Under the pieces are notes generated by a model, which saw only the letters and a program-made list of their open reading frames with translations, was not told where the DNA came from and made no database searches. The position numbers and the translations under genes are program-made. From assembly GCA_934293835.1 (NCBI GenBank), contig CAKQZO010000081.1, positions 1-6,967 of the forward strand: a stretch of 6,967 nucleotides of DNA. Direction: 5' to 3'. The DNA is from an uncultured Lacticaseibacillus sp. (lineage in GTDB: Bacteria > Bacillota > Bacilli > Lactobacillales > Lactobacillaceae). Below, one piece after another: positions 1 through 6,651 of this stretch (the first letter of the stretch is position 1; the number at the start of each line of letters is the position of its first letter).

Positions 1-262
1 CGCGATACATGATCTCACCAGTGACCTTGCTGCCTTCGATGTTGTCATTCATCCGGTTAAGCGACCGCAAAAACGTCGACTTACCCGATCCCGATGCGCC
101 GATCAGCGCGGTGATCTTATACCGTTCAAACGGCAACGACACCCCGTGCACGGCCTCATGTTCGCCATAGAAGACGCGCAGGTCGTTGGTCGTGATCGCA
201 AACTCGTGTGTGGCCGGATCGAGTTCTTTGATGTAGCGATCATCTAATGAATAGTTTTGCAT
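1..262 (-). CDS. pstB: Phosphate ABC transporter ATPase PstB, N-terminal part (runs off window)
   Basis: This is the start of the ATPase that powers inward phosphate transport through PstC/PstA at the cytoplasmic face of the membrane. Only the first 87 residues are in the window. The Walker A loop GASGSGKST is at residues 55-63 (bases 74-100), followed by FLRSLNRMND, typical of PstB. The substrate-family match rests on this stretch and on the position after pstSCA; the signature motif, Walker B and H-loop lie outside. About 20 residues (MQNYSLDDRYIKELDPATHE) precede the ABC domain, an N-terminal extension that I recall from lactobacillus and streptococcus PstB proteins. The ATG at 262 is preceded by AAAAGGAG (268-275) at 5 nt spacing and sits 19 nt after the pstA stop, so it is the last visible gene of the pst operon. 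Lactobacilli often carry two pstB copies; which one this is cannot be told from here. Confidence 0.95.
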   Translation of the reverse strand, partial: MQNYSLDDRYIKELDPATHEFAITTNDLRVFYGEHEAVHGVSLPFERYKITALIGASGSGKSTFLRSLNRMNDNIEGSKVTGEIMYR

Positions 263-281
263 AGCTACTCCTTTTGTCCGC

Positions 282-1169
282 CTAGCTGGCCGTCATCCGC
301 TTGTACAACCGATTACCACCCCAGCGCGCCAACAGGTTGAACGCTAATACGGCGATGATCAACACAGCACTAGCCCCGGCCGACACCGCGGCGGCGTCAG
401 GCTGAATCCCTTCGGAGTTGATCTTCCAGATATGCACCGCCAAGGTCTCGGCAGGCCGCATCGGGTTCAGCGGACTCGCGATGTGCAACGGATTCCAATC
501 ACCGAAGTTCAGCGCCGGCGCACTCTGACCGGCCGTGTAGATCAGCGCCGCGGCTTCCCCGAAGACCCGGCCAGCGCCGAGAATCATCCCAGTTAGAATC
601 CCTGGCAAGGCTTCTGGAATCACGACGTGCACGACGGTCTCCCAACGTGACAAGCCCAAGGCCAGCCCCGCTTCGCGCTGGGCAAAATTGACCTGCCGCA
701 GTGAATCTTCGACGTTACGCGTCAACAATGGCAGATTGAACATCGTCAACGCCAACGCCCCGGACAAGATCGAAAAGCCAAAATGGAACTGTAGCACGAA
801 GACCAAGAAACCGAACAAACCCACAACCACTGAAGGCAGCGAGCTCAAGATCTCGATGGCGGTCCGAATCACATCGGTCAGCCAGTTGTTCCTGGCATAC
901 TCTGCCAGATAGATGCCTGCGCCCAGCGCAAGTGGCACGGAAATCAGCATCGACAGCACTAACAAGTAAAACGAGTTGAACAGTTGAATCCCGATCCCAC
1001 CGCCAGCCTCGAAACTCTTGGCCGGCGACGTCAGGAACTTCCACGACACATGCGGCAACCCTTGAAACAGGATATAGCCGAGTAAACTCGCCAGTAACAA
1101 GACGATGACGCCTGCAACCGCATAAAGCGCCGCAGTCATCAACTTGTCGATCGACTTGGCAGACATCAT
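282..1169 (-). CDS. pstA: Phosphate ABC transporter permease PstA
   Basis: PstA is one of the two membrane subunits that form the phosphate channel with PstC. The 295-residue length is normal for the family. About six hydrophobic segments are visible, the clearest near residues 13-35, 67-88, 107-129, 190-212 and 264-284. The cytoplasmic EAA loop that contacts PstB is at residues 166-190 (EAGLALGLSRW...IPEALPG, with the conserved E, A, G and P-G ends). The start ATG (1169-1167) overlaps the pstC stop TGA in an ATGA junction, and GGAG at 1177-1180 lies 7 nt upstream. The second codon is also ATG, so translation could begin one codon later with little change. The gene depends on the pstS promoter as far as can be seen, since there is no room for a separate one. 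Confidence 0.97.
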   Translation of the reverse strand: MMSAKSIDKLMTAALYAVAGVIVLLLASLLGYILFQGLPHVSWKFLTSPAKSFEAGGGIGIQLFNSFYLLVLSMLISVPLALGAGIYLAEYARNNWLTDVIRTAIEILSSLPSVVVGLFGFLVFVLQFHFGFSILSGALALTMFNLPLLTRNVEDSLRQVNFAQREAGLALGLSRWETVVHVVIPEALPGILTGMILGAGRVFGEAAALIYTAGQSAPALNFGDWNPLHIASPLNPMRPAETLAVHIWKINSEGIQPDAAAVSAGASAVLIIAVLAFNLLARWGGNRLYKRMTAS

Positions 1170-2086
1170 TTCATCTCTCCTTTTTTACCGATCCAGCGAA
1201 TCAGCAGGTTGAAGGCCAGCGACATGAGCAGCAACAACAGCGCCAGCGACCACAGTGCGTTGTTCTCAAGCGAACCCATGACGGTGTTCCCGATGCCAGA
1301 GGTCAGCACCGATGTCAGTGTCGACGCAGGACTGATCAAGTCTTGTGGCAATAGCGCCGCGTTCCCGATGACCATCTGCACGGCCAGCGCCTCGCCGAAC
1401 GCCCGCGCCATGCCGAAGACGATCCCGGTGAGGATCCCGGGCATCGCCGCACGCAAAACGACGCGACTGATTGTCTGCCAACGCGTGCCGCCTAACGCCA
1501 GACTCGCTTCACGATAGTGCCGCGGCACCGAACGCAAGGCATCGACACTCATCGACGTGACCGTCGGCAAGATCATGACGAACAAGACGAACGTTCCGGC
1601 CAAGATCCCAAACCCGGTGCCGCCAAACACACGACGGATGACCGGCACGACCACGGACAAGCCGATGAAGCCGTAGACCACAGACGGAATCCCAACCAGT
1701 AACTCGATGACTGGCTGGAGGATTTTCTTCCCCAGATTCGATGAGATCTCGGTCATGAAGATCGCTGCCCCAACGGCAAACGGCGTCGCCACCACGGCGG
1801 ACAGGAAGGTCACTCCGAAGCTCCCGACGATCATCGGCAAGGCGCCGACTTGCGGCATACCGTGCGCGTCGTTCACGCCTGGCGCCCAGGTACTTTTGCT
1901 TAAGAAACTCCACAGGTTAACTTTGTTCTCGAAGAACGTCGCCAAGCCGCGGGTCGCAACAAACAAGAAAATGGCCACCACGACGGCGACGATCAAGGTG
2001 ATACAAGCTAAGCTAATCCAGCGACCGCGCCGTTCGAGCTTAGCCGAACGCGAGGTGTGTAACATCGCTTCTTTGATTGGATCCAT
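1166..2086 (-). CDS. pstC: Phosphate ABC transporter permease PstC
   Basis: PstC pairs with PstA to form the transmembrane path for phosphate. The protein has 306 residues, a usual length. A charged, cytoplasmic N-terminus (residues 1-22) leads into a first membrane helix at about 23-45, and further hydrophobic segments lie near 83-108, 124-148, 159-180, 221-245 and 278-298. The EAA loop is at about 192-217 (REASLALGGTRW...AAMPG), the docking site for PstB. The segment ELLVGIPSVVYGFIGL (128-143) is typical of PstC. The ATG at 2086 follows GGAGG (2092-2096) by 5 nt, and this ribosome site overlaps the pstS stop codon (2096-2098), so the 9-nt gap makes translational coupling with pstS likely. 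The 3' end overlaps pstA by 4 bp. Confidence 0.97.
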   Translation of the reverse strand: MDPIKEAMLHTSRSAKLERRGRWISLACITLIVAVVVAIFLFVATRGLATFFENKVNLWSFLSKSTWAPGVNDAHGMPQVGALPMIVGSFGVTFLSAVVATPFAVGAAIFMTEISSNLGKKILQPVIELLVGIPSVVYGFIGLSVVVPVIRRVFGGTGFGILAGTFVLFVMILPTVTSMSVDALRSVPRHYREASLALGGTRWQTISRVVLRAAMPGILTGIVFGMARAFGEALAVQMVIGNAALLPQDLISPASTLTSVLTSGIGNTVMGSLENNALWSLALLLLLMSLAFNLLIRWIGKKGEMK

Positions 2087-2095
2087 GAGCGCCTC

Positions 2096-2950
2096 CTACT
2101 TCTTAAGCACGTTGCCAGCAGCGTCGCGTTGCACTTGCATCTTGGTGATCGGAATGTAGCCCATCTTCGCCACCAGTCGCTGCTGCGTCGCCGGCGACTG
2201 CACATACGCCAAGAACTTCTTGGCTAGGCCAGTCGGCTGACCGCGCGTGTACATGTGTTCATACGACCAGATCGGCCAAGCGTTGGTCGCAACGTTCGTA
2301 TCCGTCGGCGCCACGCCGTTCAACGCCAATGCCTGGACAGTGCGATCGACATACGAAAAGGCCACATAAGACACAGCCCCTGGCGTCGATGCGACGATTG
2401 AGCGCACCATCCCCGTCGAATCTTGTTCTTGAGCGGCTTTAGGCTGGCGCCCGTTCATCACCCACTTCTCGAACGTGGCCCGGGTCCCTGAACCTTGCGC
2501 GCGGTTGACGATCACGACCGGCAAATTCTTGCCACCGACTTGCTTCCAGTTGGTGATTTCACCGGTAAACAGCTGGCGCAATTGCGCAATGGTGAGGTTC
2601 TTGACGCCCACCTTCTTATTGACGATCGGCGTGATGCCAACCACTGCCACCCGATGGTCGACCAGCTTCTTGGCATCGATCCCGGCCTTTTCTTCGGCGA
2701 AAAGGTCGGAATTACCGATCGCCACCGCGCCTTGCTGGATCTGGCTCAGGCCCGTTCCGCTCCCACCGCCTTGAACGTTGATGAACACGCCGAGGTGGTC
2801 GCTTTGATATTGTTCTGCGGCCGCTTCGACGAGCGGCTGCAAGGCACTAGAGCCAACCGCGGTGATCGATTCACCGTTACTATCTTGGGCGCCACAAGCC
2901 GCTAGGAGCGTCAAGCTCAAGGCGGCGATTAAGCCTAGCAGTTTTTTCAC
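2096..2950 (-). CDS. pstS: Phosphate-binding lipoprotein PstS
   Basis: PstS captures inorganic phosphate at the outer face of the membrane and delivers it to PstC/PstA. Of its 284 residues, the first 19 form a lipoprotein signal: MKK, a hydrophobic core, and lipobox L-A-A-C with the lipidated Cys at 19. The phosphate-binding loops of the family are present: GSSALQP (33-39), GGGSGTG (61-67), and a stretch around R150-Q-G-S-G-T-R157 followed by ATFE. The motif LRQLFTGEITNWKQVGG (124-140) is also typical. The start is GTG at 2950, not ATG; it is supported by GGAGG (2957-2961) at 6 nt spacing and by the lipoprotein signal starting right there. It is the first gene of pstSCAB and has its own promoter with PhoP-type repeats upstream. 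It is normally the most strongly phosphate-starvation-induced gene of the set. Confidence 0.97.
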   Translation of the reverse strand: MKKLLGLIAALSLTLLAACGAQDSNGESITAVGSSALQPLVEAAAEQYQSDHLGVFINVQGGGSGTGLSQIQQGAVAIGNSDLFAEEKAGIDAKKLVDHRVAVVGITPIVNKKVGVKNLTIAQLRQLFTGEITNWKQVGGKNLPVVIVNRAQGSGTRATFEKWVMNGRQPKAAQEQDSTGMVRSIVASTPGAVSYVAFSYVDRTVQALALNGVAPTDTNVATNAWPIWSYEHMYTRGQPTGLAKKFLAYVQSPATQQRLVAKMGYIPITKMQVQRDAAGNVLKK

Positions 2951-2956
2951 GTCGTT

Positions 2957-2961
2957 CCTCC
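2957..2961 (-). promoter_or_regulatory. Ribosome binding site of pstS (fixes the GTG start)
   Basis: The minus strand reads GGAGG 6 nt before GTG. No ATG lies at a suitable distance, so this site decides for the GTG at 2950. Confidence 0.85.
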
Positions 2962-2980
2962 GTATCTGATGTCAGCAATC

Positions 2981-3034
2981 AGTGTATCAAGCCACTGTAA
3001 ATGTTCGCGTCGGCGTGTGTAAAAATGCAGTAAA
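2981..3034 (-). promoter_or_regulatory. pstS promoter with PhoP box (11-bp-phased TTTACA repeats)
   Basis: On the minus strand, hexamers recur at exact 11-bp steps: TTTACT (3034-3029), TTTACA (3023-3018), a degenerate CGACGC (3012-3007), TTTACA (3001-2996), and then TTGATA (2990-2985) in the same phase. The Bacillus PhoP box is a set of TTAACA-like direct repeats about 11 bp apart, so the match is close. A -10-like TACACT (2986-2981, 4 of 6 to consensus) follows the last strong repeat by 9 nt, and no good -35 is present, as expected of an activator-dependent promoter. A start of transcription near 2974 would put the repeats at about -22 to -60 and leave a leader of about 24 nt containing the pstS ribosome site. 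The repeats and spacing are seen directly; PhoP binding and the start point are inferred. Confidence 0.8.
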
Positions 3035-3085
3035 TGCCGCGCCTAGCTCGCACCCCCGCATCGCACATCTCGGCGTGCTCACGAG

Positions 3086-4729
3086 CTACATCGGTAGCGT
3101 CACCGTGAAGGTCGTGCCGACGCCAACTTGTGAATCGATCGCAATATCGCCACCGAGCTGTTGCACCATCTCGGCAACGATCGCTAATCCCAAACCAGTC
3201 CCGCCGTTGTGGCGACTGCGCGCCTTATCGACCCGATAGAAGCGTTCGAAAATTCGCTGCTGATCGGCATCGGCGATCCCAATCCCGGTATCTTGGAAGA
3301 CAAGCTTCAGGAGATGCTCTTTTTGCGTCGCGCGGACGGTGACCGTCCCGTGTTGCCGGTTGTAATACACCGCGTTGTTCATCAAGTTGCGGACAACTTG
3401 GGATAATTTGACATCATCACTTTGAATCGCCAAGTCGGCCGGTAAATCGATTTCGATGCTCAGCTGCTTATCAGCGATCGGCTGCGCGAGGCTGGTCGTC
3501 GCCTGCTTCAACAACGCGCTAAGATCGACTGTGGTATGCTTAGCCGGCGCATCAGAAGGCCTGCTGAGCGTCAAGATGTCGGTGATCAGACTCGTCAAGC
3601 GCGTGCTTTCGTCGTGGATAATGGTCAAAAATTGCTTCAAGGTCGCCGGATCGTCTTTGGCCCCGGCCAGTAGAGTCTCGGCAAAGCCGGAAATCGCGGT
3701 GACCGGCGTCTTCAACTCATGGGAGACGTTGCCGACAAAGTCTAGCTGCATCTGCTCGATTTGCCGCAGATAGGTCACATCATACAAGATCACCAGCACC
3801 TGCTCACGATCGGCGCGCGCTTTTAGCGCGATCACGTTCGCATCGACAGACTTGTGGGTGACCAGCATCGTCATTTCTTTATGATGACTCTTCTGGTTGC
3901 GGAAGGTGTGCTCGATCATCCGCGCCAAGCCGTATGTTTTCACGTCGTCGAGATAGTTATGCACCTCTGGCGAGATCGGATGGCCGACGAACGCGGCCAT
4001 CGCCTGATTACTTAACAAGACGTTGCGATCCATGTCGATTAGCATCACCCCTTGCGGCAGGTGGTCGATCAGCCGATCGAAGCTGGCCTGACGCAAGGCC
4101 ACCTTCTGGCGCAGATGCGCCACGGTCTGCTCGAGATTGTTGATCTCAGTGCCCATCTTGGCAAACGCCGAGCCCGGCGTCAGCAAGATCGGATTCACAT
4201 CATGTTCAGTGCGGATGCGCGCGATGTTATGCGTCATGGTCGCGATGTGCGTCTCCCAATAATGATGCCGGCGCAATCCCCACAGCAAGAGGCCAACCAT
4301 CGCCAGCCAATACGCCGCTGTGAACATGGCGAGGCCGCGTGGTGATAGGTCAACCAAGGTCGCCTTCTGCTGCCAGACCCCGACAAAATGATTATGGGTC
4401 GGCTCAAAGATATAGAGCTGTTCGGTGTTCCCCGCGATGCGCACCACTTGGGGTTCGGTATCGACGATCGTCCGCTTCTGATCGATCAAGTCTTGCATCA
4501 TTTTCTGGCGCGCAGAATCGGGCTTGCCGTGCAACAGCGTGAGGGTGACGCCGGTGTCTTTGGCCAGCGTCGCCGGGTGCTTGGGCGTATGTTGATAGAG
4601 TTGATAGACCTGCTTGAGATGAGTCGTCTGTTGCGAATACAACAGGTGATCACAGGCGCTGATAATGCTGAAAAAGCCTGCTATTGCAAGCAGGCTTGAC
4701 CAGACCAGCTGGCGCGTGAACTTAGTCAT
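3086..4729 (-). CDS. phoR: Phosphate-responsive sensor histidine kinase PhoR
   Basis: This membrane histidine kinase partners with PhoP; under phosphate limitation it phosphorylates PhoP. In the 547-residue protein I see a membrane helix (about 8-30), an extracytoplasmic sensor region of about 100 residues, a second helix (about 132-153), a linker where a HAMP-like segment is expected (about 154-212), a PAS-like domain (about 215-320), and the kinase core. Kinase motifs: H-box FVGNVSHELKTP with phospho-acceptor His337, N-box NLMNNAVYY (448-456), G1 DTGIGI (480-485), F-box FERFYRVD (494-501), and G2 GGTGLGLAIV (509-518). The frame stays open up to 4876, but the ATG at 4729 is chosen because GGAGG (4736-4740) lies 6 nt upstream, the first helix then begins properly, and the extra 49 residues would be Arg-rich out-of-frame phoP. 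It overlaps phoP by 8 bp. A terminator-like hairpin lies inside codons 11-20. Confidence 0.95.
   Translation of the reverse strand: MTKFTRQLVWSSLLAIAGFFSIISACDHLLYSQQTTHLKQVYQLYQHTPKHPATLAKDTGVTLTLLHGKPDSARQKMMQDLIDQKRTIVDTEPQVVRIAGNTEQLYIFEPTHNHFVGVWQQKATLVDLSPRGLAMFTAAYWLAMVGLLLWGLRRHHYWETHIATMTHNIARIRTEHDVNPILLTPGSAFAKMGTEINNLEQTVAHLRQKVALRQASFDRLIDHLPQGVMLIDMDRNVLLSNQAMAAFVGHPISPEVHNYLDDVKTYGLARMIEHTFRNQKSHHKEMTMLVTHKSVDANVIALKARADREQVLVILYDVTYLRQIEQMQLDFVGNVSHELKTPVTAISGFAETLLAGAKDDPATLKQFLTIIHDESTRLTSLITDILTLSRPSDAPAKHTTVDLSALLKQATTSLAQPIADKQLSIEIDLPADLAIQSDDVKLSQVVRNLMNNAVYYNRQHGTVTVRATQKEHLLKLVFQDTGIGIADADQQRIFERFYRVDKARSRHNGGTGLGLAIVAEMVQQLGGDIAIDSQVGVGTTFTVTLPM
4671..4697 (-). terminator. 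Possible intragenic terminator/attenuator in early phoR
   Basis: The minus strand has a perfect 8-bp inverted repeat, AAGCCTGC / GCAGGCTT (4697-4690 and 4681-4674), with an 8-nt loop and a run of five T ending at 4671. Six of the stem pairs form a GC-rich core. The shape is that of an intrinsic terminator but it lies inside phoR codons 11-20, so ribosomes translating phoR would normally mask it. Function is unproven; it may be chance created by the hydrophobic codons of the first membrane helix. Confidence 0.4.
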
Positions 4730-5432
4730 TAGGAACCTCCATCTTATAACCGAAGCCGCGCACCGTCTTGATGTATACCGGGTGCTTCGGGTCGTCTTCG
4801 ATCTTATCGCGCAGATGCGACACCTGAATGTCCACCATCCGCGTTTCGGCAGGATACTCGAAGCCCCAGACGCCATTCAACAACGCATCACGAGACAGAA
4901 TCTTGTCGACGCGCTTCGCGAAAAACGCCAACAGCTCGAATTCCTTCGGCGTCAATGTTAGCTTATCGCCAGCCTTGGTCGCCTGGTAATTATCTGGATC
5001 AATCCGCAGCGTCCCGACCGTGATCATATCGCTGGCCGCAACTGCTGGCTGTTTGTGCCCAGAATCCCCGTTCACGCGCCGTTCGATTGCCTTGATGCGG
5101 GCGACGATCTCACGCGGCGAGAAAGGCTTCGTCACATAATCATCGGCGCCAAGCTCCAAGCCAACGATCTTATCGGTTTCAGAATCCTTGGCTGTCAAAA
5201 TCATGATCGGCGTTGCAATCCCGGCGCCGCGAATCTTCTTGGTGACTTCCAATCCATCGAGCCCCGGCAACATCAAGTCTAAGATGATGAAATCAAAGCT
5301 TTCTTGCAACGCCAAGGTCAGTGCTGACTCCCCATCGCCGGCAGTCGTCACGGTAAAGTGTTCCTTCTCCAAGTTATACTGCAACAACGTCACAATCGCT
5401 GGTTCGTCATCGACCACAAGGATCTTTTTCAT
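4722..5432 (-). CDS. phoP: Phosphate response regulator PhoP (OmpR family)
   Basis: PhoP is the DNA-binding partner of PhoR and the expected activator of pstSCAB. The 236 residues comprise a receiver domain (about 1-120) and an OmpR/PhoB winged-helix domain (about 136-232). Receiver residues are intact: acidic pair D8-D9, phospho-acceptor D52 (in FIILDLMLPG), switch T80 and K102 in TKPFSPRE. The DNA-binding domain shows LTPKEFELLAFFAKR, the SRDALLNGVWGFEY turn, the recognition-helix region VDIQVSHLRDKIE and the wing KTVRGFGYKM. The ATG (5432-5430) overlaps the upstream stop as ATGA, with GGAGG (5440-5444) 7 nt before it. Essential two-component regulators such as WalR look similar; immediate linkage to phoR-like kinase and pstSCAB makes PhoP the better name. 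Confidence 0.93.
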   Translation of the reverse strand: MKKILVVDDEPAIVTLLQYNLEKEHFTVTTAGDGESALTLALQESFDFIILDLMLPGLDGLEVTKKIRGAGIATPIMILTAKDSETDKIVGLELGADDYVTKPFSPREIVARIKAIERRVNGDSGHKQPAVAASDMITVGTLRIDPDNYQATKAGDKLTLTPKEFELLAFFAKRVDKILSRDALLNGVWGFEYPAETRMVDIQVSHLRDKIEDDPKHPVYIKTVRGFGYKMEVPND

Positions 5433-6529
5433 TGGGCTTCCTCCGCAAAAGTAATCATCCCCAACTCATGTGGGGCACCTTCGTATATTGCTGTTTCACA
5501 CAACCGAATCTCGCCATCAAGCCCTGCCACCCGTAGGCGACAATATGTGGGATGCGCTTGAATCGCGGCGTAAAGTTCGGCATCGTCATGGACAGGCAGC
5601 GAGTTGCATAACAACACGACATCGCCGGCTTCCAGCCCCATCTTGGCCGCTGGAGTCTCAGGCTGCACGGCCACCAGCCGCACCCCGGTATGGGTCTGAG
5701 AGATGTAATTGATCCCGCCACGCGTCGCCCAGACGTTCGCACATGCCAAGCCGAGGCCAAGCACCGCCAACGCGACCAGCCAGGCGCGATTCGGCAGCCA
5801 CCAAGCGCCGACGGCTAGCCCAACGGCTACCCCGCCAGCAATCAGATACTGCCACGCCCAACGACGCAAGGCGGCCTTGGGAAGCTGCTTGTTCGTCTTC
5901 AGCGCGGCGCCTAGAATCAGCGGCAAACCGATCAAGGCAAAGTGCGTAGTGCCGATCGTCAACGCCGGCCACCAAGGCAAAGCGGCGAACTGACTGCCAC
6001 TAAAAGGTATGACTAACGGCAACCAGTAGAACTGGCGATGCGCATACACCGCGATCTTTGCGCCACGCTTGCCCATGGTCAGCGTCGGCACGTCGATCGG
6101 CGGATCGATCACCGCCAGCAACAGCGCCTCAGCCAACCACAACCCGGCTACCAGGGCGACCAGCCGCCATCCCCATTGGTCGGCCGTTGCCACAGTCGAA
6201 ACAGGACCCACGACACCCACAACGCCGGCCAGGCTCAGCCACCAAGGCGCAAAGCCAAGTCCCGACAGCAACAATGCGGCCACACTCAACGCGGTGATTG
6301 CCAGCAGTACCGGTGCTGGCAACAACCAGCCCCCGCCGACGCTTACGGCCGACACGATCAAGGCCAGACCAACCCCACCGATCAACCCCGCCCACAGATT
6401 CGTGGCGTGGCGATCGATCGCCGTTAGAAACACCTTCCGCTCGTGAGCTAGCCGGCGCCAGTGCCAAAATATCGCGATCAAAATGCCCACCCAGGTGACT
6501 GGGCCGAGTAGTGTTAATAACAAGCGCAC
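5429..6529 (-). CDS. minJ: MinJ-like polytopic membrane protein with C-terminal PDZ domain
   Basis: The protein has about 366 residues: eight or so hydrophobic segments fill residues 1-265, then a C-terminal PDZ domain spans about 280-345, with the motif V-Q-P-E-T-P-A-A-K-M-G-L-E-A-G-D-V-V. The Bacillus MinJ (about 397 residues) has this same plan, bridges DivIVA and MinD to restrict division-site selection, and its gene also lies close behind ftsEX, so a MinJ homologue is the best reading; a generic membrane PDZ protein is the alternative. The start is uncertain: a GTG at 6538 is also in frame, but AGGAAGG (6538-6544) overlaps it, whereas GTG at 6529 follows that site by 8 nt. No in-frame ATG is available. 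The stop overlaps the phoP start (ATGA), so it is apparently co-transcribed and coupled with phoPR. No protease catalytic motif was seen. Confidence 0.8.
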   Translation of the reverse strand: MRLLLTLLGPVTWVGILIAIFWHWRRLAHERKVFLTAIDRHATNLWAGLIGGVGLALIVSAVSVGGGWLLPAPVLLAITALSVAALLLSGLGFAPWWLSLAGVVGVVGPVSTVATADQWGWRLVALVAGLWLAEALLLAVIDPPIDVPTLTMGKRGAKIAVYAHRQFYWLPLVIPFSGSQFAALPWWPALTIGTTHFALIGLPLILGAALKTNKQLPKAALRRWAWQYLIAGGVAVGLAVGAWWLPNRAWLVALAVLGLGLACANVWATRGGINYISQTHTGVRLVAVQPETPAAKMGLEAGDVVLLCNSLPVHDDAELYAAIQAHPTYCRLRVAGLDGEIRLCETAIYEGAPHELGMITFAEEAQ

Positions 6530-6537
6530 AAGGTTCA

Positions 6538-6544
6538 CCTTCCT
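6538..6544 (-). promoter_or_regulatory. Ribosome binding site that favours the GTG start at 6529
   Basis: The minus strand reads AGGAAGG, 8 nt before the GTG at 6529. It overlaps the in-frame GTG at 6538, which would leave almost no spacing for that codon. Confidence 0.65.
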
Positions 6545-6554
6545 ATTCGCCTTA

Positions 6555-6563
6555 AGTATATCA
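6555..6563 (-). promoter_or_regulatory. Probable promoter of minJ-phoP-phoR (extended -10)
   Basis: The minus strand carries TGATATACT: a -10 hexamer TATACT (6560-6555, 5 of 6 to consensus) with the TG of an extended -10 one base upstream. The -35 position at 17-bp spacing (6583-6578) is TTCGGT and is weak, which fits extended -10 promoters. Transcription from near 6548 would give a short leader of about 19 nt that still includes AGGAAGG. It lies after the ftsX terminator, so it would start an independent unit. Confidence 0.6.
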
Positions 6564-6570
6564 TGTCATG

Positions 6571-6596
6571 CCCAGTTACCGAACGTTGTATCTGGG
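6571..6596. promoter_or_regulatory. Dyad-symmetry element over the minJ -35 region (possible operator)
   Basis: The plus strand reads CCCAGTTAC, 8 nt, then GTATCTGGG; the arms match at 8 of 9 positions, with one central A/A-type mismatch. The 8-nt centre contains the palindrome AACGTT. It covers the weak -35 position of the promoter just downstream, so it could bind a dimeric regulator. No family can be assigned from the sequence, and no T-run follows it, so it is not a terminator. Confidence 0.4.
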
Positions 6597-6634
6597 GCAC
6601 GCCTTGATGACAGCGGATACATCACCGCCTCGAC

Positions 6635-6651
6635 CGTAAAAATTGCGTAAA
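6635..6651 (-). promoter_or_regulatory. Two TTTACG motifs 11 bp apart (weak PhoP-box candidate)
   Basis: On the minus strand TTTACG occurs at 6651-6646 and 6640-6635, exactly 11 bp apart, like the phased repeats ahead of pstS. They partly share the T-run of the ftsX terminator, no third or fourth repeat follows in phase, and they lie about 75 bp upstream of the minJ -10 element. A role in PhoP autoregulation is possible but weakly supported. Confidence 0.25.

Noticed and set aside
2967..2981. TGAT/ATCA short dyad near the presumed pstS transcription start
   Set aside because: Four-base arms are too short to separate from chance.
2964..2990. TTGATA with 17-bp spacing to AGATAC as a pstS promoter
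   Set aside because: The -10 match is poor and the start would fall inside or beyond the ribosome binding site.
3045..3090. Imperfect inverted repeat GCTC...GAGC just after phoR
   Set aside because: It needs a 4-nt bulge, has a loop of about 21 nt and no T-run directly after, so it does not qualify as a terminator.
4730..4876. Upstream extension of the phoR frame by 49 codons
   Set aside because: It is Arg-rich out-of-frame phoP sequence, has no ribosome site, and would precede the membrane helix; the ATG at 4729 has GGAGG at 6 nt.
6085..6120. Cluster of CGATCG/GATCGATC palindromes and a GGCGG/CCGCC repeat inside minJ
   Set aside because: They fall in coding sequence for a Asp/Ile/Pro stretch and look like codon preference; similar GATCG runs occur across the window.
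6038..6446. Overlapping plus-strand open frames opposite minJ
   Set aside because: Low-complexity Arg/Pro/Gln-rich translations antisense to a well-supported gene; a result of high GC at third positions.
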